A DNA stretch of 64,000 bases from Pseudorhizobium tarimense (GCF_022968135.1 NZ_JALJRA010000015.1:1-64000); one strand, 5' to 3'. Positions 10,104 to 20,937 are shown, counted from the stretch's first letter. Notes: generated by a model not told the origin, from the sequence alone. Program-made: numbers and translations.

Positions 10104-10287
10104 GCTCCCATATGTGAGCCTCACGATTCCGGGACCGATCGCACGGTCGCGCTTTCCGGAACATACGGAAAACAGGGTGAGGCACCGATTGCATTCGCGA
10201 TCCCCGCCCGTTTTCAGAAACTGAATGTAGACTGCTTTCCGGGCCCGGCTCATCCCGCCGCCGGAAATGGGTCAGGCGGAGAAATGC

Positions 10288-11628
10288 ATGGCTTCTGCAG
10301 CGGAACAACTTGCCTCCAACCTCAATTTTTCGACCTTCGCCAAGGCGGAGGATCTCAAGAAGCGGCTGTGGTTCACGCTGGCGGCGCTCCTTGTCTACCG
10401 GCTGGGGACGCACATCCCGCTTCCGGGCCTGAACCCTGAAGCCTATGCCCAAGCCTTCCGCGGCCAGGCCGGCGGTATTCTCGGCCTCTTCAACATGTTT
10501 GCCGGTGGCGCCGTCGAGCGCATGGCGATCTTCGCACTTGGCATCATGCCGTACATCTCCGCATCAATCATCGTGCAGCTGATGACCTCCGTCGTGCCGT
10601 CGCTTGAGGCACTGAAGAAGGAAGGCGAACAGGGCCGCAAGGTCATCAACCAGTACACGCGCTACGGCACGGTTCTGCTCGGCACCCTGCAGGCCTACGG
10701 CATTGCGGCGGGCCTCGAGAGCGGTAACGGCCTCGTGGTCGATCCGGGCTGGTTCTTCCGCATTTCTACCGTTGTCACCCTGCTCGGCGGTACGATGTTC
10801 CTGATGTGGCTCGGCGAACAGATCACCGCGCGCGGCATCGGCAACGGTATCTCGCTGATCATCTTCGCTGGGATCGCCGCAGGGCTTCCGACGGCGCTTG
10901 CCGGGACGCTCGAGCTCGGACGTACCGGCGCTCTCTCGACGGCACTCATCTTGGCCGTGATCTTGGTCGCAATTGGCGTCATCACCCTGATCGTTTTCGT
11001 TGAGCGTGCGCAGCGGCGTCTTCTGATCCAGTATCCGAAGCGCCAGGTTGGCAACCGCATGTTCCAGGGCGATACGTCGCACCTGCCGCTGAAGCTGAAC
11101 ACGGCTGGCGTCATCCCGGCAATCTTCGCCTCGTCGCTCCTGCTTCTGCCAGCGACGGCTGCAGGTTTCGCGGGTAATTCCGATCTGCCGGGCTGGGCAA
11201 CGACCATCATTGCTGCACTCGGCCACGGCCAGCCGGCGTTCATGGTGCTTTACGGCCTGCTGATCGCGTTCTTCGCCTTCTTCTATACGGCAATTGTGTT
11301 CAATCCGAAGGACACGGCCGACAACCTGAAGAAGCACGGCGGCTTCATCCCCGGCATCCGCCCGGGCGAGCGCACTGCCGAATACATCGACTACGTGCTG
11401 ACCCGCATCACGGTCATCGGCGCGATCTATCTTGTCTTCGTCTGCATCCTGCCGGAGCTTCTGATCGCCCGCACGGGCGTGCCATTAGCCCTTGGTGGTA
11501 CTTCGCTTTTGATCGTGGTCAGTGTTACGCTCGACACCGTTGCGCAGATCCAAGGACACCTGATCGCCCAGCAGTACGAGGGACTGATCAAGAAGTCGAA
11601 ATTGCGTGGAGGAAAGAGGGGACGATGA
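10288..11628 (+). CDS. secY: Preprotein translocase subunit SecY
   Basis: The 446-residue SecY is the channel of the Sec system in the inner membrane. Ten hydrophobic segments can be traced. The motifs [20 protein letters not shown] and [20 protein letters not shown] are characteristic. I chose ATG 10288 ([14 protein letters not shown]), with GGCGGAG upstream; an ATG at 10267 would add seven residues. It overlaps adk as ATGA, so the two are co-translated. Confidence 0.97.
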   Translation: MASAAEQLASNLNFSTFAKAEDLKKRLWFTLAALLVYRLGTHIPLPGLNPEAYAQAFRGQAGGILGLFNMFAGGAVERMAIFALGIMPYISASIIVQLMTSVVPSLEALKKEGEQGRKVINQYTRYGTVLLGTLQAYGIAAGLESGNGLVVDPGWFFRISTVVTLLGGTMFLMWLGEQITARGIGNGISLIIFAGIAAGLPTALAGTLELGRTGALSTALILAVILVAIGVITLIVFVERAQRRLLIQYPKRQVGNRMFQGDTSHLPLKLNTAGVIPAIFASSLLLLPATAAGFAGNSDLPGWATTIIAALGHGQPAFMVLYGLLIAFFAFFYTAIVFNPKDTADNLKKHGGFIPGIRPGERTAEYIDYVLTRITVIGAIYLVFVCILPELLIARTGVPLALGGTSLLIVVSVTLDTVAQIQGHLIAQQYEGLIKKSKLRGGKRGR

Positions 11629-12209
11629 GACTGATACTTTTGGGACCGCCGGGCGCGGGGAAGGGGACCCAAGCCCAGCGGATCGTGGAGAAGCACGGGA
11701 TACCGCAGCTCTCCACCGGCGACATGCTGCGTGCGGCCGTGGCGGCTCAGACCGACGTCGGCAGGCGCGCCAAGGAAGTCATGGATGCCGGCCAACTGGT
11801 CTCCGATGATATCGTAAACGCAATCGTCTCTGAACGCATCGATGCACCGGACTGTGCGCGTGGGTTCATCCTGGACGGTTATCCTCGGACCTTGGCGCAG
11901 GCGGATGCCGTCGATGCCATGCTTCGAGGCAAGGGACAGTCTCTGGACGTCGCGATCGAATTGGTCGTCGATGATTCGGCCATGGTCGGGCGTATCCTGC
12001 GCCGTGCCGAAGAAGCGCACGCCGCCGGTCAGCCGGTGCGCAAGGACGACAATGCGGACGTCTACGCTGACCGTCTGAGGGCCTACTACAAGAGCACGGC
12101 GCCGCTCACTGGCTACTACTATGCCAAGGGCAAGCTGAAGTCGGTTGATGGCATGGCTGATATGGATGCCGTCACGGCGGAAATCGAGAAGGTGCTCGCT
12201 GCGCTCTGA
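11625..12209 (+). CDS. adk: Adenylate kinase, short form
   Basis: The 194-residue enzyme interconverts ATP + AMP and 2 ADP. The P-loop GPPGAGKGT (about residues 7-15), the NMP-binding region [11 protein letters not shown] and [14 protein letters not shown] are all present. The large LID domain is missing, as in short-type adenylate kinases. Its start overlaps the secY stop (ATGA). This secY-adk pairing inside the ribosomal cluster is standard. Confidence 0.97.
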   Translation: MRLILLGPPGAGKGTQAQRIVEKHGIPQLSTGDMLRAAVAAQTDVGRRAKEVMDAGQLVSDDIVNAIVSERIDAPDCARGFILDGYPRTLAQADAVDAMLRGKGQSLDVAIELVVDDSAMVGRILRRAEEAHAAGQPVRKDDNADVYADRLRAYYKSTAPLTGYYYAKGKLKSVDGMADMDAVTAEIEKVLAAL

Positions 12210-12444
12210 GCAGCGGTCACTCTAAAGAATCTTGGTGGGGCCGGTTGCTTTTTTTAACCGATTCCGCTAACACCGCGCCAACTCGCGACATCAATGCGAT
12301 CGGTGCGGACGTCCCGCTGAGGGAAACCGGATCCGGTCGTTTGACTTGTTGCGGATAAGATTTGAACTGGCGGCCGGTTCGCGGCTGCTCTCATGGAAGA
12401 AGTACCACTTGCCGGATGGCAACTGGAACGCAAGGAGAATAGGC

Positions 12445-12813
12445 GTGGCACGTATCGCTGGCGTCAACATCCCGACTGCGAAGCGCGTCGTTATCGCGTT
12501 GACGTATATTCACGGGATCGGCCCGAAATTCGCTCAGGAAATCGTCGAGAAGGTCGGTATCCCGGCTGATCGTCGCGTTCATCAGCTCACCGATGCTGAA
12601 GTCCTGCAGATCCGCGAAACCATCGACCGCGATTACCAGGTCGAAGGTGACCTGCGTCGCGAGACTGCAATGAACATCAAGCGCCTGATGGATCTTGGCT
12701 GCTACCGCGGCCTGCGCCATCGCCGTGGCCTCCCGGTCCGCGGTCAGCGCACGCACACCAATGCCCGCACCCGCAAGGGTCCGGCAAAGGCAATCGCCGG
12801 TAAGAAGAAGTAA
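12445..12813 (+). CDS. rpsM: 30S ribosomal protein S13
   Basis: The 122-residue S13 begins (M)[14 protein letters not shown] from a GTG start, with AAGGAGAATAGGC upstream. It ends [19 protein letters not shown] and KKK, as usual. S13 contacts P-site tRNA and bridges to the 50S. Longer in-frame starts from 12346 are not supported by family length. No rpmJ gene lies upstream, as is common in alphaproteobacteria. Confidence 0.97.
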   Translation: MARIAGVNIPTAKRVVIALTYIHGIGPKFAQEIVEKVGIPADRRVHQLTDAEVLQIRETIDRDYQVEGDLRRETAMNIKRLMDLGCYRGLRHRRGLPVRGQRTHTNARTRKGPAKAIAGKKK

Positions 12814-12815
12814 TT

Positions 12816-12866
12816 ACCCGGATCTCCGGGTGAGGGAGGCTGGCGCTTCGTCGCTGGCCTCTTTTT
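12816..12866 (+). terminator. Hairpins after rpsM with a T-run
   Basis: Two stems follow rpsM directly. A small one is ACCCGG/CCGGGT at 12816-12831. A larger one is GAGGCTGGCG/CGCTGGCCTC at 12836-12861, with a CTTCGT loop and TTTTT at 12862-12866. It looks like a real intrinsic terminator or attenuator inside the alpha operon. Confidence 0.6.
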
Positions 12867-12946
12867 GAGTTTGGAGAGGGGCGCAAGCTCAACTCCGGTG
12901 GAGCCGCTGGAATTACGGCGGTGACGAGATCAACGAAAGGAAGACC

Positions 12947-13336
12947 ATGGCCAAGGAAGCCACCCGCGTCCGCCGTCGCGAACGCAAGAACATCACGTCG
13001 GGCGTTGCCCACGTCAACTCGACCTTCAACAACACGATGATCACCATCACCGATGCGCAGGGCAATGCGATTGCCTGGTCGTCTGCTGGTGCCAAGGGCT
13101 TCAAGGGTTCGCGTAAGTCGACCCCGTTCGCTGCCCAGATTGCGGCCGAAGACTGCGCCAAGAAGGCTCAGGAGCACGGCATGAAGTCGCTCGAAGTGGA
13201 AGTCTGCGGTCCGGGTTCTGGCCGTGAGTCGGCTCTGCGCGCGCTCCAGGCTGCCGGCTTCATGATCACGTCGATCCGCGACGTCACGCCGATCCCGCAC
13301 AACGGCTGCCGTCCGCGCAAGAAGCGCCGCGTCTGA
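12947..13336 (+). CDS. rpsK: 30S ribosomal protein S11
   Basis: The 129-residue S11 contains [20 protein letters not shown] and ends with the conserved [16 protein letters not shown]. It lies in the platform of the 30S subunit near the E-site mRNA. AAGGAAGACC precedes ATG 12947. Confidence 0.98.
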   Translation: MAKEATRVRRRERKNITSGVAHVNSTFNNTMITITDAQGNAIAWSSAGAKGFKGSRKSTPFAAQIAAEDCAKKAQEHGMKSLEVEVCGPGSGRESALRALQAAGFMITSIRDVTPIPHNGCRPRKKRRV

Positions 13337-13385
13337 TTGTCGGATGCGCCGGCCGTCGGGTCGCTCGCATTGAACTCGCGTAATG

Positions 13386-13419
13386 CCGCCTTACTTCGCC
13401 CGCGAAGTCTGGCGGTTTT
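13386..13419 (+). terminator. Hairpin between rpsK and rpoA
   Basis: Nested stems CCGCC/GGCGG and CTTCG/CGAAG are followed by TTTT. The element lies in a 173-base gap before rpoA and may tune rpoA expression against S11. Confidence 0.45.
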
Positions 13420-13509
13420 GCCGTACCGCCGAAGGGCAATGTCTCACTCGGTGCTTCTCATGCTCGGTTGCCACGATTGGATGGTGGCAACGAACGGAAG
13501 GTTTAAAAC

Positions 13510-14520
13510 ATGATCCAGAAGAACTGGCAGGAACTGATCAAGCCGAATAAGGTGGAGTTCACCTCGTCCGGCCGCACGAAGGCAACGCTGGTTGCAGAGC
13601 CGCTTGAGCGGGGCTTCGGTCTGACGCTCGGCAACGCCCTGCGTCGCGTGCTTCTGTCGTCGCTGCGCGGTGCTGCTGTCACCGCCGTTCAGATCGACGG
13701 CGTTCTGCACGAGTTCTCCTCCATCCCCGGCGTTCGGGAAGATGTGACGGACATCGTGCTCAACATCAAGGAAATCGCCATCAAGATGGATGGCGACGAC
13801 GCAAAGCGCATGGTCGTGCGCAAGCAAGGCCCCGGTGCTGTGACCGCTGGTGACATCCAGACGGTCGGCGACATCGAGATCCTGAACCCCGACCACGTGA
13901 TTTGCACCCTCGACGAGGGCGCGGAAATCCGCATGGAGTTCACGGTCAACAACGGCAAGGGCTATGTACCGGCGGAGCGTAACCGTGCCGAAGATGCGCC
14001 AATCGGCCTCATTCCGGTCGACAGCCTCTATTCGCCGGTCAAGAAGGTCTCCTACAAGGTGGAAAACACCCGTGAAGGCCAGGTTCTCGACTACGACAAG
14101 CTGTCCATGACCATCGAGACCGATGGCTCGGTCACCGGTGAAGATGCCGTGGCATTTGCCGCTCGCATCCTCCAGGACCAGCTCGGCGTATTCGTCAACT
14201 TCGATGAGCCGCAGAAGGATGTCGAGGAAGAAGCCGTCACCGAACTGGCATTCAACCCGGCGCTCCTCAAGAAGGTCGACGAACTGGAGCTTTCGGTCCG
14301 TTCGGCGAACTGCCTGAAGAACGATAACATCGTCTACATCGGCGACCTCATCCAGAAGACCGAGGCGGAAATGCTGCGCACTCCGAATTTCGGTCGCAAG
14401 TCGCTCAACGAGATCAAGGAAGTTCTCGCGTCCATGGGCCTCCATCTTGGTATGGAAGTTCCCGCCTGGCCGCCGGAAAACATCGAAGATCTCGCAAAGC
14501 GTTACGAAGACCAGTACTAG
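13510..14520 (+). CDS. rpoA: RNA polymerase alpha subunit
   Basis: The 336-residue alpha subunit has the assembly domain with [20 protein letters not shown] near residue 33. Its C-terminal domain (around [18 protein letters not shown] and [16 protein letters not shown]) binds UP elements and activators. Length and domain order are normal. It is followed by rplQ after 45 bases. Confidence 0.98.
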   Translation: MIQKNWQELIKPNKVEFTSSGRTKATLVAEPLERGFGLTLGNALRRVLLSSLRGAAVTAVQIDGVLHEFSSIPGVREDVTDIVLNIKEIAIKMDGDDAKRMVVRKQGPGAVTAGDIQTVGDIEILNPDHVICTLDEGAEIRMEFTVNNGKGYVPAERNRAEDAPIGLIPVDSLYSPVKKVSYKVENTREGQVLDYDKLSMTIETDGSVTGEDAVAFAARILQDQLGVFVNFDEPQKDVEEEAVTELAFNPALLKKVDELELSVRSANCLKNDNIVYIGDLIQKTEAEMLRTPNFGRKSLNEIKEVLASMGLHLGMEVPAWPPENIEDLAKRYEDQY

Positions 14521-14565
14521 CTAATCAGACTGCAGGCGAATGCCTGCAAGTGAAGGAGAACCAAA

Positions 14566-14991
14566 ATGCGCCACGCAAAAGCAGGCCGCAAGCTCAGCCG
14601 CACCGCAAGCCATCGCAAGGCGATGTTCGCCAACATGGCTGCCTCGCTCATCACCCATGAGCAGATCGTCACCACCCTGCCGAAGGCGAAGGACCTGCGT
14701 CCGATCGTCGAGAAGCTCGTCACCCTCGGGAAGCGCGGCGACCTGCACGCTCGTCGTCAGGCGATCTCGCAGATCCAGGACCAGGACGCCGTCCGCAAAC
14801 TGTTCGACGCGATCGCAACGCGCTATGCCACCCGCAACGGCGGCTACCTGCGCATCATGAAGGCCGGTTACCGGCAGGGCGACAACGCCGCCATGGCCGT
14901 CATCGAGTTCGTCGAGCGCGACGTTGACGCCAAGGGCGCAGCCGACAAGGCTCGCGTTGCTGCCGAGGCAGACGCTGCCGAAGCTGCATAA
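14566..14991 (+). CDS. rplQ: 50S ribosomal protein L17
   Basis: The 141-residue L17 begins [20 protein letters not shown] and includes [20 protein letters not shown]. The alanine-rich acidic C-terminus is a usual alphaproteobacterial extension. It is the last gene of the ribosomal cluster and is followed by a terminator. Confidence 0.97.
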   Translation: MRHAKAGRKLSRTASHRKAMFANMAASLITHEQIVTTLPKAKDLRPIVEKLVTLGKRGDLHARRQAISQIQDQDAVRKLFDAIATRYATRNGGYLRIMKAGYRQGDNAAMAVIEFVERDVDAKGAADKARVAAEADAAEAA

Positions 14992-15018
14992 CCATCCTTT
15001 GGGATGTGCTTTTGAAAA

Positions 15019-15050
15019 GGCCGGGTGGAAACGCCCGGCCCTATCTTTTT
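15019..15050 (+). terminator. Terminator of the ribosomal cluster
   Basis: The stem GGCCGGG/CCCGGCC with an 8-base loop is followed by CTATCTTTTT. It lies 28 bases after rplQ. Confidence 0.8.
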
Positions 15051-15156
15051 GGTGCATTCGCCACTCCCACACCCTCGACGCCGGTGCACGCAGTTGCGAC
15101 CGGTTTTCGCTCAAGCTACTCCTCACCTTGACCTAGTATCGAGAAGGATCGAGTGG

Positions 15157-15855
15157 ATGGAGAAGGTAGCAATTGTCACAGCGGGTGGCAGCGGTGTGGG
15201 AGCGGCTTCCGCCAGACGGCTCGCAGCGGATGGCTTCAAGGTCGCAATCCTTTCCTCCTCCGGCAAGGGAGAAGCCTTGGCTCAGGAGCTCGGCGGCATC
15301 GGCGTAACCGGCTCGAACCAGTCCAACGACGACCTGAAGCGGCTGGTGGACACAGTGATGAAGCAGTGGTCGCGCGTGGACGTCCTTGTCAACAGCGCTG
15401 GTCATGGTCCCAGGGCACCGATCGTCGAAATCACGGACGAGCAGTGGCACACGGGCCTCGACGTCTACCTGATGAACGTGATCCGCTCCGTTAGACTTGT
15501 CGCTCCCATCATGCGGGCGCAGAAGTCGGGCAGCATCGTCAACATCTCCACCGCGTGGGCCTTCGAGCCGAGCGCGATGTTCCCGACGTCCGCCGTGTTC
15601 CGCGCCGGGCTGTCAGCCTACACGAAGATCTTTGCGGACGAGTATGCAGCCGATAACGTCCGGATGAACAACGTCCTGCCCGGCTGGATCGACAGCCTGC
15701 CGGCGACGGAGGAACGGCGCGGAAGCGTGCCCATGAAGCGTTACGGGAAGAGCGAGGAGATCGCTGCAACCGTTGCCTTCCTCGCGTCGGAAGGGGCGGG
15801 CTACATCACGGGCCAGAACCTCAAGGTCGACGGCGGCCTAATGCGGGCGGTCTGA
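15157..15855 (+). CDS. SDR-fold protein lacking the usual catalytic Tyr/Lys
   Basis: The 232-residue protein has the Rossmann start VTAGGSGVGAASARRLA, the NSAG motif and the C-terminal GYITGQNLKVDGG of short-chain dehydrogenases. The usual YxxxK position reads S-A-V-F-R: Tyr is Ser and Lys is Arg when aligned through the following AGLSAYTK block. It should still bind NAD(P), but normal SDR catalysis is doubtful. ATG 15157 has GAGAAGGATCGAGTGG upstream; longer starts have no family support. It is monocistronic after the ribosomal terminator. Confidence 0.85.
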   Translation: MEKVAIVTAGGSGVGAASARRLAADGFKVAILSSSGKGEALAQELGGIGVTGSNQSNDDLKRLVDTVMKQWSRVDVLVNSAGHGPRAPIVEITDEQWHTGLDVYLMNVIRSVRLVAPIMRAQKSGSIVNISTAWAFEPSAMFPTSAVFRAGLSAYTKIFADEYAADNVRMNNVLPGWIDSLPATEERRGSVPMKRYGKSEEIAATVAFLASEGAGYITGQNLKVDGGLMRAV

Positions 15856-15898
15856 GTCCAATGATTTTTCGGAGTTTTATAGAAGCGTCCGTCGCCGG

Positions 15899-16476
15899 TT
15901 AAAACAGGAAGCGCACGGCGATGAATCCTCCGAGAAGTGCGGCAAGGCCGCGGGTAAACACAAGGCCGAGCCGCTTCTCGATGAACTCTGTGTCCGGCGG
16001 TCCGATCAGATCGAGCGGGCCCGCTACCGCATAGAAGCGCCCGCCGCGAGCAATGATGCTGAAGGTCACGAAGGTCGCGAGGTTGAGGCTCGTTGCCCCG
16101 CTCGCGATGGTGATGATCTTGAAGGGGGAGGGCGTCAGCCCCGCGATCAGCACGATCCACGCGCCCCAGGCGTTGTAGCGGAGCGCAAACTCATCGAACT
16201 TGCCGGCATAGCCGTAGATCTCGAGGATCGGCCGTGCGATCTGCTCGAAGAGGAAGCGCCAATCAGATAGCGATAACGGCGCCGAGGACCGAGGCGACGG
16301 TGCTGATGAAAGCAAGGGCCACGCCTTGTCTCGCCCCGACAGGAACATGGGGATCAGGAGCGCATCCGGCGGAATCGGAAAGAAGGAGCTCTCGGCAAAC
16401 GAGATCCGCCCAGCGCATATTCTGCGTGCGGCTTCGCAGCCAGCCGCATCGTCCTGTCGTAGAGTGCCTGGAGCAT
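15899..16476 (-). pseudogene. DedA/YqaA-like membrane protein, frameshifted
   Basis: Read on the minus strand from ATG 16476, the start MLQALYDRTMRLAAKPHAEY is intact. The rest of a DedA-like protein (FAESSFFPIPPDALLIPMFL, then LIAGLTPSPFKIITIASGAT) continues in changing frames. At least four single-base losses are needed to restore the expected order, for example at GGCGGATCTCG and near TATCGCTATCTGATTGG. Family proteins (SNARE-associated/VTT domain) help lipid flipping in the membrane. The last 110 codons are open. Either a decayed gene or clustered sequence errors; the first is more likely because neighbours are clean. Confidence 0.75.
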
Positions 16477-16624
16477 GGGTATTCCTGTTTCTGATCGATG
16501 GCGGCGCTCACGAGCCGTCGCGGCCGCGCCGGTATTACCGATCGATAGCTTGAGGGACGCAAAAGGTGCAAAAGCGGCCTTCGTTTGGAAAAGCCTGTTC
16601 TTCTATCCGAGGGCGAGCGGACGG

Positions 16625-17269
16625 CTACCGCCCCGCACGCGCTACCCGCGGATTGCCGCCGCGCTTCCAAGCGAGGAACGGCTTGCGCAACGGCCGGTAG
16701 GCGAGCAGCACGGCGACCAGGCCGATGTGGACGAAGGGTTGGAATGTCACGGACTTGACCGCCAGCAGGTAATGTAAGGCCCCGCCCAGCGCCACCGGGT
16801 AAATCAGCTGGTGCAGCTTGCTCCAGCGCGGCCCCAGGCGGCGGATCGACCAGTTGTTCGATGTCACGGCGAGCGGCACGAGCGAGACGAGGCAGACTAT
16901 GCCGATGGTGATATAGGGGCGCTTGACGATGTCGCCGGCAATGGAACTGACCTCCAGCCCGCGATCGAGGATCAGCCACACTGAGAAGTGCATCACCACG
17001 TAGTAGAAGGCGAGAAGCCCTAGGGCGCGGCGATAGCGCAGCCAGTTGACGCCTACGATGTCGCGCAGCGGCGTGATCGCAAGGGTCGCGATCAGGAAGC
17101 GGAGCGCCCAGATGCCCAGCAGGTGCTCGAAGGTCTTGACGGGGTTGACCCCAAGTCCGCCCGTCGCACCCTGGTAGAAGTACCAGGCTGCAGGACAGAG
17201 CCCGATCACATAGAGCGCCCAGATGCTCGGCCCGTGCAGCCTGCGTGACAGCGATGGAATGACGGTCAT
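16625..17269 (-). CDS. msrQ: MsrQ, haem-binding membrane subunit of MsrPQ
   Basis: The 214-residue protein has about six membrane segments and conserved histidines (LAFYYVVMHFSVW, KLHQLIYPVALGGALHYL) that hold haem in the YedZ/MsrQ family. It passes electrons from the respiratory chain or flavin reductase to MsrP, which repairs oxidised methionine in periplasmic proteins. Its ATG overlaps the msrP stop (ATGA), so the two form one operon. Length is normal. Confidence 0.93.
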   Translation of the reverse strand: MTVIPSLSRRLHGPSIWALYVIGLCPAAWYFYQGATGGLGVNPVKTFEHLLGIWALRFLIATLAITPLRDIVGVNWLRYRRALGLLAFYYVVMHFSVWLILDRGLEVSSIAGDIVKRPYITIGIVCLVSLVPLAVTSNNWSIRRLGPRWSKLHQLIYPVALGGALHYLLAVKSVTFQPFVHIGLVAVLLAYRPLRKPFLAWKRGGNPRVARAGR

Positions 17270-18210
17270 CAGAAGTTTGCCTTGAGGTCCATGCCGTCAT
17301 AGAGACCCGCGACCTCGTCCGCATATCCGTTGAACTTGAGCGTCGGCCGGTTCGCGACGGAGAAGAAGCCGCCTTCGCCGATCCGCTGTTCGGTAGCCTG
17401 GCTCCAGCGCGGGTGATCGACCTCGGGGTTTACGTTGGAATAGAAGCCGTATTCCCGTGCATTGGAATTCTTCCAGGTCGTCTCCGGCTGCTCTTCCACC
17501 AGCGAGATCTTGACGATGGACTTGATGCTCTTGAAGCCGTACTTCCACGGCACGATGAGCCGGATGGGCGCTCCGTTCTGGTTCGGCAGCGTCTCACCGT
17601 AAAGGCCGACAGAGAGGATCGTCAGCGGGTGGCGGGCCTCATCGAGGCGAAGGCCCTCGACATAGGGCCATTCCAGCGGCTGGAAAAACCCCGTCTGGCC
17701 AGGCATCTCCTCCGGGCGGACGACCGTCTCGAAGGAGACGTACTTGGCGCTACCGAGCGGTTCGACTTGGTCGAGCAGGGCAGCAAGTGGAAAGCCGATC
17801 CACGGGATCACCATCGACCAGCCCTCCACGCAGCGCAGCCGATAGACACGGTCTTCGAGCGGCATCTTCATCAGTTCCTCGATACCGAACTCCCTCGGTT
17901 TGCCCACCAGGCCGTCGACCTTGACAGACCAGGGAAGGGGGTCGAATTGGCCGGACCTCTCAGCAGGATCGCTCTTGGCGGTGCCGAATTCGTAGAAATT
18001 GTTGTAGCTGGTCACCGCTTCCTTCGGTGTAAGCTTTTCGTCGGTCGAGAATCGGCTTGGCGACGCCGTCAGCGGCGCGGCGAGGGCGGAGCCTGCTCCG
18101 GCCAGGAATGCGCCCGCCGCCGCCGTTCCGATGAACTTCCTGCGCGACATGTAGACCTGCCGCGGAGTGATCTCCGACGCGGCAATGTGGGGCGGGCGAT
18201 AGACAGGCAT
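17269..18210 (-). CDS. msrP: MsrP, periplasmic methionine sulfoxide reductase
   Basis: The 313-residue molybdopterin enzyme has a twin-arginine signal ([22 protein letters not shown] at 23-24), so it is exported folded by Tat. The molybdenum ligand cysteine lies in [15 protein letters not shown] (about C127). It reduces methionine sulfoxide in envelope proteins with electrons from MsrQ. It is divergent from ilvD across a 228-base gap. Length fits YedY/MsrP. Confidence 0.95.
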   Translation of the reverse strand: MPVYRPPHIAASEITPRQVYMSRRKFIGTAAAGAFLAGAGSALAAPLTASPSRFSTDEKLTPKEAVTSYNNFYEFGTAKSDPAERSGQFDPLPWSVKVDGLVGKPREFGIEELMKMPLEDRVYRLRCVEGWSMVIPWIGFPLAALLDQVEPLGSAKYVSFETVVRPEEMPGQTGFFQPLEWPYVEGLRLDEARHPLTILSVGLYGETLPNQNGAPIRLIVPWKYGFKSIKSIVKISLVEEQPETTWKNSNAREYGFYSNVNPEVDHPRWSQATEQRIGEGGFFSVANRPTLKFNGYADEVAGLYDGMDLKANF

Positions 18211-18438
18211 GGCGGTCTCCTCGGGAGGGGCTTTCTAACCCTATACGTAACGCGCGCTCGTCTGGTTTCACAGTGCTCTCGGGTATTTGTCGGGCACATC
18301 TGCGTGAGGCGTACCGCAGAGTACCGTTTTGCCGTTCGGTGATAGTGACCGCGTGCCTATATTGAGGTAGGAAAGCTTCAAAACCGGGGATAAGCGGCGC
18401 GCCGCGGCGACCCGAAGAACAAGACCGAGGAAGAGACC

Positions 18439-20274
18439 ATGCCCGCTTATCGTTCCAGAACCACGACCCACGGCCGCAACATGGCAGGCGCGCGCGGCCT
18501 GTGGCGCGCGACCGGCATGAAGGACAGCGATTTCGGCAAGCCGATCATCGCGGTGGTGAATTCCTTCACGCAGTTCGTCCCGGGCCACGTGCACCTCAAG
18601 GATCTCGGCCAACTCGTCGCTCGGGAAATCGAAGCAGCCGGCGGCGTGGCGAAGGAATTCAACACGATCGCCGTCGACGATGGCATCGCCATGGGCCATG
18701 ACGGTATGCTCTATTCGTTGCCGTCGCGCGAGATCATATCCGACTCTGTCGAATACATGGTCAACGCGCACTGCGCCGATGCCATGGTATGCATCTCCAA
18801 CTGCGACAAGATCACCCCCGGCATGCTCTCGGCCGCCATGCGCCTCAACATCCCCGCCGTCTTCGTTTCCGGCGGCCCGATGGAGGCCGGCAAGGTTGTC
18901 CTCCAAGGCAAGACTGTTGCGCTGGATCTCGTCGATGCCATGGTCGCTGCGGCCGACGAAGCCATGTCCGATGCCGACGTCCAGGCGATCGAACGCGCCG
19001 CCTGTCCGACCTGCGGCTCATGCTCGGGCATGTTCACGGCCAATTCGATGAACTGCTTGACCGAGGCGCTCGGGCTGTCGCTGCCGGGGAACGGCTCGAC
19101 ACTCGCCACCCACGCAGACCGCAAGCGCCTCTTCGTCGAAGCGGGCCACCTGATCGTCGATCTTGCCCGCCGCCATTACGAGCAGGACGACTACAGCATC
19201 CTGCCGCGCTCGATCGCCACCAAGGAAGCCTTCGAGAACGCCATGGCCCTCGACATCGCCATGGGCGGCTCAACGAACACGGTCCTGCACATCCTCGCGG
19301 CGGCCTATGAGGGCGGTGTCGATTTCACTCTCGACGACATCGACCGCCTGTCGCGCAAGGTGCCATGCCTGTCCAAGGTCGCTCCTGCCAAGAGCGATGT
19401 GCACATGGAAGACGTCCATCGCGCCGGGGGCATCATGCGCATCCTCGGCGAACTCGACCGGGGCGGCTTGCTGAACCGCGACTGCAAGACGGTGCATGAG
19501 GAAACCCTCGGCGACGCCATCGACCGCTGGGACATCACCCGCACCAACAGCGAGACTGTTCGCAATTTCTACAAGGCGGCACCGGGCGGCGTCCCGACGC
19601 AGGTTGCCTTCTCGCAGTCGTCGCGCTGGGATGAACTCGATACCGACAGCGAAAAGGGCGTCATCCGCTCGGTCAAGAACCCGTTCTCCAAGGACGGCGG
19701 GCTGGCGGTTCTATACGGCAACATTGCGCTTGATGGCTGCATCGTGAAGACGGCTGGCGTCGACGAGTCGATCCTGAAGTTCACCGGCCCGGCTCGCGTC
19801 TTCGAGAGCCAGGATGCATCCGTCAAGGCGATCCTCAACAACGAGATCGTCGCCGGCGACGTCGTCGTCATCCGCTACGAGGGCCCGAAGGGCGGCCCTG
19901 GCATGCAGGAAATGCTCTATCCGACGAGCTACCTGAAGTCGAAAGGCCTCGGCAAGGCCTGCGCGCTCGTCACCGACGGCCGCTTTTCGGGCGGGACCTC
20001 GGGCCTCTCTATCGGCCACTGCTCGCCGGAAGCCGCCAATGGCGGCGCAATCGGCCTCGTCCGCGAAGGCGACATGATCGAGATCGACATCCCCAACCGG
20101 ACGATCAACCTGCTCGTTTCCGATGCCGAACTGGCCCATCGCCGGACGGAACAGGAAAAGCACGGATGGGCGCCTGTCGCTCCACGCCGCCGCAACGTCA
20201 CCACGGCGCTAAAGGCCTACGCGGCCTTCGCCGCCAGCGCCGATAAGGGCGCGGTGCGGATCCTGCCGGAGTAG
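18439..20274 (+). CDS. ilvD: Dihydroxy-acid dehydratase
   Basis: The 611-residue enzyme makes 2-keto acids in valine, isoleucine and leucine synthesis. Iron-sulfur cysteines are seen in [12 protein letters not shown] (C122) and [12 protein letters not shown] (about C199, C202). The C-terminal block [20 protein letters not shown] holds the catalytic serine loop. Length is normal. AAGAGACC precedes ATG 18439. No other ilv gene is near. Confidence 0.97.
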   Translation: MPAYRSRTTTHGRNMAGARGLWRATGMKDSDFGKPIIAVVNSFTQFVPGHVHLKDLGQLVAREIEAAGGVAKEFNTIAVDDGIAMGHDGMLYSLPSREIISDSVEYMVNAHCADAMVCISNCDKITPGMLSAAMRLNIPAVFVSGGPMEAGKVVLQGKTVALDLVDAMVAAADEAMSDADVQAIERAACPTCGSCSGMFTANSMNCLTEALGLSLPGNGSTLATHADRKRLFVEAGHLIVDLARRHYEQDDYSILPRSIATKEAFENAMALDIAMGGSTNTVLHILAAAYEGGVDFTLDDIDRLSRKVPCLSKVAPAKSDVHMEDVHRAGGIMRILGELDRGGLLNRDCKTVHEETLGDAIDRWDITRTNSETVRNFYKAAPGGVPTQVAFSQSSRWDELDTDSEKGVIRSVKNPFSKDGGLAVLYGNIALDGCIVKTAGVDESILKFTGPARVFESQDASVKAILNNEIVAGDVVVIRYEGPKGGPGMQEMLYPTSYLKSKGLGKACALVTDGRFSGGTSGLSIGHCSPEAANGGAIGLVREGDMIEIDIPNRTINLLVSDAELAHRRTEQEKHGWAPVAPRRRNVTTALKAYAAFAASADKGAVRILPE

Positions 20275-20334
20275 GGGGAGCCTTTCCGGCATCGACTATT
20301 GAAAGCGTATGGGGATTTCTTACACTCCATCCCG

Positions 20335-20563
20335 ATGGAAGCAACGATGATCACAAGCCGGCTCACGAGCAATTCTCAGGCGACGGTCCCTCAAGCGGTG
20401 CGAACGGCGCTGAAGCTGCGAGAGGGAGATAAGCTCGTCTAAACGCTCAAGGTCGATGGCCGGGTAGTCGTCTCACGGGCTACTCGGCCTCCCGATTAAC
20501 CATTCGCCGCCTTCGAACAATGGGGTAGCGACGCTGATCGCAAGGTTTAAAGCCGATCTTTGA
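20335..20563 (+). pseudogene. AbrB-type antitoxin with nonsense codons
   Basis: The frame from ATG 20335 (or 20347) reads MITSRLTSNSQATVPQAVR, the swapped-hairpin DNA-binding start of PrlF/MazE-like antitoxins. TAA at 20440-20442 stops it after KLREGDKLV, where the family has a tyrosine. The same frame then continues (LKVDGRVVVSRATRPPD), meets another TAA at 20497-20499, and resumes PFAAFEQWGSDADRK before a small frame change near 20546. The antitoxin is therefore broken. Confidence 0.75.
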
Positions 20564-20894
20564 CCAAGGCACCATCATCCGGGTGCCGTTCCCTTACACG
20601 GATCGGGATACGCGACAACGGCGACCCGCACTCGTCGTTCGACCGCGCTGTTGGTCCAGAGGGAGCTCTGCTTTGGCGGTCATGATCACGTCTGCAGAGA
20701 ACCGAAGTTGGACGGATGACGTCGCAATCGTAGATTACCTTGCGGCGGGTTGGCCTCCTCCATCGGTAGTCCGTCCGGCGAAAATCGCGACGGTTGAAGC
20801 ACGTCATGTCGAACCAATCGGGCAAGCTGCGGAAGAAGTCACCCTACAGGTGATGGAACGGGTCTCAACCATCCTTGGCTTCGGCGTTGCTTAG
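20556..20894 (+). pseudogene. PemK/MazF-like toxin, internally frameshifted
   Basis: The frame FDQGTIIRVPFPYTDRDTRQ followed by RRPALVV and, later, VMITSAENRSW and SVVRPAKIATVEARH is typical of PemK/MazF-family RNases. Between them the protein-like reading FDRAVGPEGALLW lies in another frame. Two compensating indels thus replace an internal block of about 15 residues with nonsense sequence. No ATG start is visible. The toxin is probably inactive, which would explain survival without an intact antitoxin. Confidence 0.65.
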
Positions 20895-20937
20895 GGACAA
20901 AATCACAGCGGCCGGGGCAGGCCGTTGGAGATGTCCG

